Shown piece by piece: positions 1 to 5,814 of a DNA stretch of 6,661 nucleotides; positions within the stretch are counted from its first letter, which is position 1, and each line of letters starts with the position of its first letter. The stretch lies in assembly GCA_024684155.1 (NCBI GenBank), contig JAIKXK010000142.1, positions 1-6,661 of the forward strand, given 5' to 3'. Made by a program: the position numbers and the translations under genes. The DNA is from Lachnospiraceae bacterium (GTDB lineage: Bacteria > Bacillota > Clostridia > Lachnospirales > Lachnospiraceae). Below the pieces are notes generated by a model, which saw nothing but the letters and a program-made list of their open reading frames with translations, ran no database searches and had not been told where the DNA came from.

Positions 1-1469
1 CCTTTATGACCATTTTCCACAGTCATCTGAATCATCTTTAAGATTGCAGGATGGTGAGAATCATAGAAATTATCCAAGGCTGGATTCTGACGATCTATAG
101 CCAGCGTATACTGAGTCAAATCATTGGTACCAATAGAGAAGAAATCAACTTCTTTTGCTAATTCTTCTGTTACCATAACCGCTGCAGGCGTTTCGATCAT
201 AACACCGATTTCCACCTCTCCATATGGGATACCCTGATCTGATAATTCTTTTTTCACTTCTTCCACAATTTCTTTAATGCGAATTACTTCAGATACCGAA
301 ATAATCATTGGAAACATTACAGAAATCTTTCCGTAGTAACTTGCTCTCCAAAGTGCCCGAAGCTGAGTTTTAAATACATCAATTCGCTCTAAGCAGATTC
401 GAATCGCACGATAGCCCATGGCTGGATTGTCTTCTTTTTTCAAATTGAAGTAATCTACCTGTTTATCTGCACCAATATCCAGGGTACGAATAATTACCTT
501 TTTACCGGCCATGTTTTCTGCTACGGTTCGATATGCCTTAAACTGATCCTCTTCCGAAGGATAATCAGAGGATTCTAAATATAAAAATTCGCTACGGAAT
601 AAACCTATTCCACCGGCGTCATTTTTCAATACGTCAGCCACATCTCCAACACCACCAATGTTTGCATAGAGATTTACCTTGGTGCCATCTAAGGTAACAT
701 TTTCTTTTCCTTTTAATTCTAAAAGAAGACGGGCCTTTTCTTCCTCTTCTTCTTTTTTCTTTTGATATTTTTTCAGGGTTTCTTCATCAGGATCAATAAT
801 TAACTTTCCTATAAATCCATCTACAATACCCATCTTCCCTTCCACATCTTCCGGATAATTAATCCCTATTAGTGCTGGAATATTCATGGTACGGGCAAGG
901 ATGGCTGTATGGGAGTTGGTAGAACCAAGTTTTGTTACAAAGGAAAGTACAAGGGACTTATCTAACTGCACGGTCTCAGATGGAGCCAGGTCCTCTGCTA
1001 ACAAAATCACAGGTTCCGTGGAATTGATTCCTCCAGCGGTAGCACCAGACAATACATCAACCACACGGTTTGAAATATCTTTAATATCTGCCGCTCTGCC
1101 TCTCATATATTCATCATCCATTGCTGCAAACATTTGAGAAAAATTATCTCCCGTTGTAGCAACCGCATATTCTGCATTAACACCTTGGGCACGAATTATA
1201 TTTTCAACTGACTCCACATAATCTAAGTCATCAAGCATCATCTGGTGAACTTCAAATACCATGGCATTTGCTTCCCCTACCTCTTTTAATGCCTTGTCAT
1301 ATAATCCTTGAAGCTGTGTTTTTGCTGTTTCTTTTGCAGTTTGAAAACGTGTCACTTCTGCTTCTACATCTTCTACTTTTACACGTTTTACCACATTATC
1401 CTGTTTCTGATATATCGAAAGTTTTCCAATGGCTATGCCACCGAAAACACTTTTTCCTACTAATTCCAT
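1..1469 (-). CDS. ptsI: PTS enzyme I (PEP-protein phosphotransferase), 3' end outside the window
   Basis: Cytoplasmic enzyme I transfers phosphate from PEP to HPr, the first step for all PTS sugars. I translated 489 codons from ATG 1469-1467, which has GGAGG at 1479-1475, 5 nt upstream. The N-terminal HPr-binding domain is about residues 1-125. The swivelling phospho-His domain follows, with active-site His187 in GSTNSHTAILAR. The PEP-binding barrel starts near 250 and shows Arg292 in GLFRSEF, RTLDIGADK, NPAMGYRAIR, metal ligand Glu426 in IETPAA and Asp450 in SIGTNDLTQY. By alignment from memory with E. coli enzyme I (His189, Glu431, Asp455, Cys502), the C-terminal catalytic Cys should be near residue 497, so only about the last 80 residues are missing. 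No frameshift is seen. It lies 65 bp after ptsH, separated by a hairpin. Family assignment is secure. Confidence 0.97.
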   Translation of the reverse strand, partial: MELVGKSVFGGIAIGKLSIYQKQDNVVKRVKVEDVEAEVTRFQTAKETAKTQLQGLYDKALKEVGEANAMVFEVHQMMLDDLDYVESVENIIRAQGVNAEYAVATTGDNFSQMFAAMDDEYMRGRAADIKDISNRVVDVLSGATAGGINSTEPVILLAEDLAPSETVQLDKSLVLSFVTKLGSTNSHTAILARTMNIPALIGINYPEDVEGKMGIVDGFIGKLIIDPDEETLKKYQKKKEEEEEKARLLLELKGKENVTLDGTKVNLYANIGGVGDVADVLKNDAGGIGLFRSEFLYLESSDYPSEEDQFKAYRTVAENMAGKKVIIRTLDIGADKQVDYFNLKKEDNPAMGYRAIRICLERIDVFKTQLRALWRASYYGKISVMFPMIISVSEVIRIKEIVEEVKKELSDQGIPYGEVEIGVMIETPAAVMVTEELAKEVDFFSIGTNDLTQYTLAIDRQNPALDNFYDSHHPAILKMIQMTVENGHK

Positions 1470-1492
1470 AAGCGCCTCCGTCTTTGGTTATA

Positions 1493-1527
1493 AAAGGGTA
1501 GTTTGGCCATTTGTCAAACTACCCTTT
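1493..1527 (-). terminator. Hairpin in the ptsH-ptsI gap, possible weak or partial terminator
   Basis: A perfect 13-bp inverted repeat: arms 1493-1505 and 1515-1527 (AAAGGGTAGTTTG and its complement) with a 9-nt loop. Read on the minus strand it starts 7 nt after the ptsH stop and ends 23 nt before the ptsI ATG, just ahead of its GGAGG. The 3' arm runs into only a short U stretch (CCCTTTTAT), so it is weaker than a textbook terminator. Partial termination, giving more HPr than enzyme I, or 3'-end protection of the ptsH message are both plausible; the function is inference. Complete termination is unlikely because no promoter for ptsI alone is evident. Confidence 0.6.
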
Positions 1528-1534
1528 CGTTATT

Positions 1535-1792
1535 TTACAAATTTTCCTTCAAGAAAGCTTCTAACTTTTCAGCTGCTTCTGCTTCCTGGTCGCCGTCGCA
1601 TTTCACAACAACTTCTTCACCCTGTTTTACTCCAAGGCTCATAACTCCAAGAATTCTTTTTGCATCCACATCTTTACCATCTTTACCGATTGTAATGTTA
1701 CATGGAAAGCTTGCTGCTTCCTTTACGAAAATACCAGCCGGTCTGGCATGGACTCCCTGAGGATCTGTAATTGTGTAAGTAAATTCTGTCAT
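1535..1792 (-). CDS. ptsH: Phosphocarrier protein HPr with Arg at the regulatory Ser46 position
   Basis: HPr is a small cytoplasmic carrier passing phosphate from enzyme I to the IIA domains of sugar permeases. The product is 85 residues, normal for the family. Catalytic His15 and Arg17 are present in GVHARPAG (residues 13-20), and the second conserved block reads AKRILGVMSLGV (44-55). In B. subtilis HPr this block reads LKSIMGVMSLGI, where Ser46 is phosphorylated by HPr kinase to make the CcpA co-repressor. Here residue 46 is Arg, codon AGA at 1657-1655. Phosphotransfer should be intact, but Ser46-type regulation should be impossible on this protein. The start is supported by AGGAG, with GGAG at 1804-1801, 8 nt before ATG. 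It lies 81 bp after fruA behind its own promoter and is followed by a hairpin and ptsI. Confidence 0.96.
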   Translation of the reverse strand: MTEFTYTITDPQGVHARPAGIFVKEAASFPCNITIGKDGKDVDAKRILGVMSLGVKQGEEVVVKCDGDQEAEAAEKLEAFLKENL

Positions 1793-1832
1793 ATGTTCTT
1801 CTCCTTTTTTGAAATTGTAAAACCCTATCTAC

Positions 1833-1860
1833 ATTATACCAATCTCAATTAGGATGTGCA
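1833..1860 (-). promoter_or_regulatory. Extended -10 promoter for ptsH-ptsI
   Basis: In the fruA-ptsH gap the minus strand reads TGGTATAAT at 1841-1833: a perfect TATAAT (1838-1833) with the TG of an extended -10. A weaker -35, TGCACA (1860-1855, 4 of 6 matches to TTGACA), lies 16 bp upstream. Transcription would start near 1826, giving a leader of about 34 nt before the ptsH ATG, with the SD inside it. No terminator is visible after fruA, so readthrough from the fru genes is also expected. No FruR-like TGA array and no convincing cre site occur here, suggesting basal, fructose-independent expression (inference). Confidence 0.7.
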
Positions 1861-1873
1861 TCTTTATTTCGCT

Positions 1874-3895
1874 TTATTCAGCGTCTTTCTTTAATACTCC
1901 AAGTAAGAACATGGTTACAAGGGAACCAATTACCCAGGAGATAATGTAAAGTACTGGTTTTCCTACGGTTGCGAATACGAAGATTCCACCATGAGGAGCC
2001 ATTAATGTACATCCAAATACTGCGGAAAGTAAACCTGCAACACCTGCTCCTGCCATAGTAGCCGGAATTACGTGTGCGGGATCTGCAGCTGCAAATGGAA
2101 TTGCACCTTCTGTAATGAAGGAAGCACCCATTACAATGTTTGATACCCAGCTATCTTTTTCAGCCTTTGTAAACTTCTTAGGGAATACTCTACAAGCAAG
2201 AGCAATACCTACTGGAGGTACCATACCACCAACCATAACTGCTGCCATTGAAATATAAGCTGCTGTTGCTACAGTCGGATCATCCTGTGCTAATGCAAGC
2301 ATACCTGTACCAAATACGTAAGCTGCCTTGTTGATTGGGCCACCCATATCGATTGCCATCATAGCACCTAAGATAAGACCAAGTAACCAGATTAGGTTTG
2401 CAGCGTACAATGCCTGTAATCCTGCTGAAAGCGCTGTATTAATTGCACCAATAATAGGGTTAAAGATAAAGCACATCAATACGCCTACGATAAAGATACC
2501 GCAAAGTGGATAAATCAGTGTTGGACGAATACCCTGTAATGCCTGAGGAAGATTCTCTGTAACCTTCTGTAACCAGAGTACAATAAAGCCTGCCACAAAA
2601 CCGATAGCAATACCACCTAAGAAACCAGATACGGTGTTAACCCCATCTGCCCCAAAGGCAAACTTCATAATAAACTGAGAAAATCCACCATCAGCTGAAC
2701 CTAATTCAGTCCATTTTTCAATGTAATCTGCAATTGCTGCATTACCTGAAGATGCAAGCAAACCACCGGTAAAACCAACGGCAAGACCAGGGCGATCAGC
2801 AATAGAGTAAGCTATGTATCCCGAAAGGACAGGAACCATTAGTCCCATGGAAAGTCCACCGACATATTTTAGGAAAGCTGCAAGAGGAGTAGCTGAACCA
2901 AATGCTCCACCTGCTGTTGCACCATATCCGCAAAGGGTATCAATTAAGAATGCAAGTGCTACTAAGATACCACCACCAATAACGAATGGAAGCATGTGTG
3001 ATACACCACTCATTAAGTGTTTGTATGCCTGATGTCCTGCAGATTCATTTGAAGAACCACTTGCTGCTTTTTCATTTCCCAAAGCAACATATTTAGGACC
3101 ATCGCCTTTTTCAGCACGTTTTACTAAATCTTCTGCTTTATTAATTCCATCGGCAACCTTGCACTGGATTACTGGCTTTCCTGCAAAACGATCCATAGGA
3201 ACCTTTGTATCGGCGGCAACAATAATACCTGCTGCATTTTTAATATCTTCCTCTGTCAAAACATTCTTTGCTCCACCAGAGCCACGGGTTTCAACCTTAA
3301 CTTTAATTCCTAACGCTTCCCCGGCTTTTTCAATTGCTTCAGCAGCCATATAGGTGTGGGCAATACCAGTTGGGCAGGCTGTAACTGCAAGAACTGCAGC
3401 CCCAGTTGTCTCTACCTTGCTTCCATCTTTGGCTTCTTTTTCACTTTCAGCGCGATCAATCACTGCCAAAAAATCCTCTGGAGTCTTTGCTGCTCTTAAT
3501 CCAGCCACAAAACTTTCATCCATAAGTAACATGGATAATCTGGATAATACATCCAAGTGAACATTATCCTCTGTATTTGGAGCTGCAATTAAGAAAATAA
3601 TATCAACAGGAGCTCCATCTAGAGCATCGTAATCTACTCCATTTGGAAGCACCATTGCGGCAAGTCCTGGAGCAGATACTGCATCAGACTTACAATGTGG
3701 TATTGCAATACCTTCACCAATTCCTGTTGTTGATTCTTCTTCTCTTGCTAGGACACCCTTTAAATAAGTATCCTTATCTACAATGTTTCCCCTCTTGACC
3801 ATAAGATCCACCATTTTTTCAATGGCATCTTGTTTGCTACTTGCAGAGCCATTTAGATCAATGCTTGTAGCAGAAAGTAAGTCTTTTACTCTCAT
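1874..3895 (-). CDS. fruA: Fructose-specific PTS permease, IIA-IIB-IIC fusion
   Basis: Membrane permease that imports fructose and phosphorylates it to fructose-1-phosphate using phospho-HPr. The 673 residues hold all three domains. IIA (about 1-150) has phospho-His67 in IAIPHCKSD. IIB (about 167-265) has phospho-Cys174 in VTACPTGIAHT. A polar linker at about 268-290 leads to the membrane domain IIC (about 290-670), which has many hydrophobic segments, the first near 300-320, and the conserved blocks DMGGPINKAAYVFG (516-529), EGAIPFAAADP (596-606) and APHGGIFV (633-640). Length and order fit Firmicutes FruA; there is no duplicated IIB and no fused HPr-like domain as in proteobacterial systems. 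The ATG at 3895 has GAGAGG at 3908-3903, 7 nt upstream. It follows fruK by 60 bp. A mannose- or mannitol-family relative is unlikely given the adjacent fruK and fruR. Confidence 0.96.
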   Translation of the reverse strand: MRVKDLLSATSIDLNGSASSKQDAIEKMVDLMVKRGNIVDKDTYLKGVLAREEESTTGIGEGIAIPHCKSDAVSAPGLAAMVLPNGVDYDALDGAPVDIIFLIAAPNTEDNVHLDVLSRLSMLLMDESFVAGLRAAKTPEDFLAVIDRAESEKEAKDGSKVETTGAAVLAVTACPTGIAHTYMAAEAIEKAGEALGIKVKVETRGSGGAKNVLTEEDIKNAAGIIVAADTKVPMDRFAGKPVIQCKVADGINKAEDLVKRAEKGDGPKYVALGNEKAASGSSNESAGHQAYKHLMSGVSHMLPFVIGGGILVALAFLIDTLCGYGATAGGAFGSATPLAAFLKYVGGLSMGLMVPVLSGYIAYSIADRPGLAVGFTGGLLASSGNAAIADYIEKWTELGSADGGFSQFIMKFAFGADGVNTVSGFLGGIAIGFVAGFIVLWLQKVTENLPQALQGIRPTLIYPLCGIFIVGVLMCFIFNPIIGAINTALSAGLQALYAANLIWLLGLILGAMMAIDMGGPINKAAYVFGTGMLALAQDDPTVATAAYISMAAVMVGGMVPPVGIALACRVFPKKFTKAEKDSWVSNIVMGASFITEGAIPFAAADPAHVIPATMAGAGVAGLLSAVFGCTLMAPHGGIFVFATVGKPVLYIISWVIGSLVTMFLLGVLKKDAE

Positions 3896-3931
3896 GTTTC
3901 TACCTCTCTTTTCCTCTTACATCTATAGTTC

Positions 3932-3960
3932 TATAACAAACAACCCCTTGTGTTGTTATA
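3932..3960 (-). other. Imperfect RNA hairpin spanning the fruK stop codon, before fruA
   Basis: Arms 3932-3943 and 3948-3960 pair over 12 bp with one bulged base and a 4-nt loop, which reads GGGG in the minus-strand transcript. The 5' arm begins in the last fruK codon and includes the stop (3958-3956). The stem is AT-rich and is not followed by a U tract, so it does not look like a terminator. It ends 24 nt before the fruA SD. It could be an mRNA processing or stability element that adjusts fruA against fruK output; chance pairing in AT-rich sequence cannot be excluded. Confidence 0.45.
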
Positions 3961-4873
3961 TATAAGATTTTCCCAGCTGGTTTAAAAGTTCTCGCACTTC
4001 ATCAGCTGTTGCCAGGTTATCAGAAAACGCAGAAGCACTTCCGGTACAAAGTCCCATATAAAACGCTTTTTCATAGTCTTCTGAACTTAAGTAACCAGCT
4101 AAAAATCCGGCAACCATAGAATCCCCTGCTCCAACGGAGTTTTTCACCTCACCTTTTGGTGGCATAGATTCATATACTCGTCCTTCTTCTGTAACAAGTA
4201 GTGCTCCTTCTCCTGCCATGGAAACAAGAACATTTTTCGCTCCCCTTTCCTGCATTTTTCTGGCGTAAGGAACCACATCATCCTTGGTACGAAGCTTCAC
4301 ACCAAAAATCTCACCTAATTCATGATTGTTTGGTTTGATTAAAAATGGATGATACTGTAATACATTTAGAAGCAAATCCTTAGTGGCATCTACAATAATA
4401 CGGATGTTTCTACCTTCTAAGTATTTCATAATGTCCATATACATAGACTCTGGCATAACCGAAGGTATGCTTCCTGCTAATACAAGTACATCATTTTCTT
4501 TTAGCTTATCTAATTGAGAATATAATTTTTGAATATCCTCGTGACCAATGGCTGGTCCCATACCATTGATTTCTGATTCTTCATCAGATCTCATTTTTAC
4601 ATTGATTCTGGATATTCCTTCTTTTACAGAAATAAAATCACTTGTTACCTTTCGCTCCTCTAATAAGCGAACGATTTCACTTCCTGTAAACCCGGCCATA
4701 AATCCTAAGGCTGTACTTTCATAACCTAAGTTCTTTAAGACCATTGAAACATTAATCCCTTTTCCTCCCGGAAACATCAACTCTTCTGTCGTTCGATTCA
4801 CTTCCCCAACTTTAAAGTGATCCACGGAAACGATGTAATCCAGCGAAGGATTAAAGGTTACGGTATAAATCAT
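3956..4873 (-). CDS. fruK: 1-phosphofructokinase
   Basis: Cytoplasmic PfkB-family kinase that converts fructose-1-phosphate and ATP to fructose-1,6-bisphosphate, joining PTS-imported fructose to glycolysis and removing the presumed FruR inducer. The 305 residues are the normal length. The N-terminal substrate block is FNPSLDYIV (7-15), followed by GGKGIN (36-41), the first PfkB signature. The ATP/catalytic block NSVGAGDSMVAGF (245-257) carries the expected catalytic base Asp251 and the anion hole GAGD. The ATG overlaps the fruR stop by 4 nt (ATGA, 4873-4870), with a strong GAGGAGG at 4887-4881 inside the end of fruR, which indicates translational coupling. Tagatose-6-phosphate kinase (LacC) is a close relative, but the fruR and fruA neighbours make 1-phosphofructokinase much more likely. 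Confidence 0.95.
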   Translation of the reverse strand: MIYTVTFNPSLDYIVSVDHFKVGEVNRTTEELMFPGGKGINVSMVLKNLGYESTALGFMAGFTGSEIVRLLEERKVTSDFISVKEGISRINVKMRSDEESEINGMGPAIGHEDIQKLYSQLDKLKENDVLVLAGSIPSVMPESMYMDIMKYLEGRNIRIIVDATKDLLLNVLQYHPFLIKPNNHELGEIFGVKLRTKDDVVPYARKMQERGAKNVLVSMAGEGALLVTEEGRVYESMPPKGEVKNSVGAGDSMVAGFLAGYLSSEDYEKAFYMGLCTGSASAFSDNLATADEVRELLNQLGKSYI

Positions 4874-5613
4874 GAATCCACCTCCTCGATATTTTTTATA
4901 TGTTTAAACCCCTTTGGTATTTTATTTGTAATAATAGTGGCGGATGTAATATCCCCAAATCCCACAGAAGATATTTCTCCAAATTTTGTGGAGTCAGCTA
5001 AAACATAACATTTTTTGCAGTTCTCCATTGCTCGTTTTTTCACCATGGCTTCCTTAACCTCTGGTGTAGTAAAACCATTTTTTTCTGTAATTCCATTGGC
5101 TCCAAAAAAACCTTTGGTAAAGTTATACTTTTCAACAGAAAGAATGGCTTCCTCTCCCACAATGGCTTCTGTTGTATGTTTAAACTCCCCACCGATTAAA
5201 AAAACGGTGCAACCTAAGCCCGCTAATTTCATAGCGTGGCTTACTGCATTTGTTACGTACACCGCTTCTCTCTCTGTAATGTAATCAAGCATCAGGTCTG
5301 TAGAAGTTCCTGCATCCACGTAGACGAAATCATTTTTCTTAATAAGGCCAGCAGCGTATTTTCCAATGGAAAGCTTTTCATCTGTATTTCTCTGACGACG
5401 AAGCTTTACCTCATCATCTCTTGTAGTAAAGGTTCCTTTTGAAATAGCACCACCTCGTACCTTTGTCAAAAGTCCTTCCTCATCTAATGTGTTTAAATCA
5501 CGACGAACGGTGGATTCCGATGAGTTTAACTCCTTCATCAACTCCGTTACTGTTACGCTTCCTCGCGATTCTAAAATACTTAAGATAACCCCAAATCTTT
5601 CCTCTGTTAACAT
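4870..5613 (-). CDS. fruR: DeoR-family transcriptional regulator of the fructose operon
   Basis: Probable repressor of fruRKA that responds to fructose-1-phosphate, as known for DeoR-type FruR of Firmicutes. With the start at 5613 it has 247 residues, usual for the family. The winged helix-turn-helix is at about 5-57, with recognition helix SESTVRRDL (32-40) and the wing ending RGGA (53-56). The effector domain (about 75-235) shows DAGTST (99-104), VTNA (119-122), IGGEF (139-143) and a late LADSTKFG block. An in-frame ATG at 5655 would add 14 residues. I prefer 5613 because the protein then begins MLTEER, as DeoR proteins typically do, because AAAAGGAG lies 6 nt upstream, and because 5655 falls inside the operator-like repeats, 3 nt from a poor SD. 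The last 4 nt overlap fruK. Confidence 0.93.
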   Translation of the reverse strand: MLTEERFGVILSILESRGSVTVTELMKELNSSESTVRRDLNTLDEEGLLTKVRGGAISKGTFTTRDDEVKLRRQRNTDEKLSIGKYAAGLIKKNDFVYVDAGTSTDLMLDYITEREAVYVTNAVSHAMKLAGLGCTVFLIGGEFKHTTEAIVGEEAILSVEKYNFTKGFFGANGITEKNGFTTPEVKEAMVKKRAMENCKKCYVLADSTKFGEISSVGFGDITSATIITNKIPKGFKHIKNIEEVDS

Positions 5614-5619
5614 GCCTTG

Positions 5620-5627
5620 CTCCTTTT
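5620..5627 (-). promoter_or_regulatory. Ribosome binding site that decides the fruR start
   Basis: AAAAGGAG on the minus strand, 6 nt before the ATG at 5613, is a near-ideal SD. The alternative ATG at 5655 has only AGGA 3 nt upstream. The last TGA unit of the operator array (5638-5629) ends immediately 5' of this SD, so a protein bound there would sit at the edge of the translation start region on the DNA. Confidence 0.8.
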
Positions 5628-5628
5628 G

Positions 5629-5732
5629 AAATCCGTCAATAACCTTCAACTTCATTCATCCTAAATTCAGTTTATCATCACATTCCGTCATATTCAATCA
5701 TTTTTCGTCAAAATCATTCACAAAATCCGTCA
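5629..5732 (-). repeat. Helically phased TGA direct-repeat array, candidate FruR operator
   Basis: On the minus strand, units starting with TGA begin at 5732, 5720, 5710, 5700, 5690, 5680, 5669, 5658, 5648 and 5638. The steps are 12, 10, 10, 10, 10, 11, 11, 10 and 10 bp, averaging 10.4, close to one DNA turn. Consensus is roughly TGA(C/A)(G/T)GA(A/T)(T/A)T. The first and last units share an identical TGACGGATTT. Types alternate for much of the array: TGACG units at 5732, 5710 and 5690, and TGAnTGA or TGATGA units at 5720, 5700 and 5680, giving a compound unit of about 20-22 bp. Some DeoR-family regulators bind tandem short direct repeats, for example the 11-mers of B. subtilis IolR. Position directly before fruR suggests autoregulation. 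The repeat is seen; binding by FruR is inferred. Confidence 0.75.
5669..5697 (-). promoter_or_regulatory. Candidate promoter of the fruR-fruK-fruA operon
   Basis: The best sigma-A-like pair I can find on the minus strand before fruR is TTGAAT (5697-5692) and TAAACT (5674-5669), each 4 of 6 matches, with 17 bp between them. It lies inside the TGA array, as expected for a repressed promoter. Transcription would begin near 5662, which leaves only about 7 nt before the ATG at 5655 but about 49 nt before the preferred fruR start. Both hexamers are weak; another pairing is possible. Confidence 0.35.
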
Positions 5733-5761
5733 CGTTTTTTTGTGCAAAAGAGATATCAATC

Positions 5762-5800
5762 AAAAAGGGCTGCCCACGATTTACAAAATGTGACAGCCCT
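5762..5800 (-). terminator. Intrinsic terminator after treC
   Basis: On the minus strand AGGGCTG (5800-5794) pairs with CAGCCCT (5772-5766), 7 bp extendable by a G-T and a C-G pair, followed by a T run (5766-5762). It begins 14 nt after the treC stop. There is no T run on the plus-strand side, so it acts only on treC-direction transcripts. It separates the trehalose gene from the fructose operon, so fruR needs its own promoter. Confidence 0.85.
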
Positions 5801-5814
5801 ATACAAACATCAAA

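Noticed and set aside
886..1137. Plus-strand open frame opposite ptsI.
   Set aside because: It lies fully antisense to a well-conserved enzyme I region including the active-site His, shows no recognisable domain and has no convincing SD; it is a shadow of the minus-strand codon pattern.
1268..1471. Leucine-rich plus-strand frame that looks like a small membrane protein.
   Set aside because: The hydrophobic look comes from reading the A-rich Glu/Lys codons of the enzyme I N-terminus on the other strand; there is no independent support.
1634..1642. Ser52 of HPr as a replacement for the missing Ser46 regulatory site.
   Set aside because: Ser52 is also present in B. subtilis HPr (GVMSL) next to Ser46, so it is part of the normal block and not a moved regulatory residue.
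2814..3560. Several plus-strand open frames opposite fruA.
   Set aside because: All are antisense to conserved IIA, IIB and IIC coding sequence, and none resembles a known protein.
3896..3955. An internal promoter for fruA in the fruK-fruA gap.
   Set aside because: AT-rich TATAG-like strings occur, but none has a reasonable -35 at 16-18 bp; the hairpin explains the symmetry better.
5774..5790. A cre-like (CcpA) sequence on the minus strand, TGTAAATCGTGGGCA.
   Set aside because: The central CG is shifted by one base from the cre consensus, and the sequence lies inside the loop and arm of the treC terminator.
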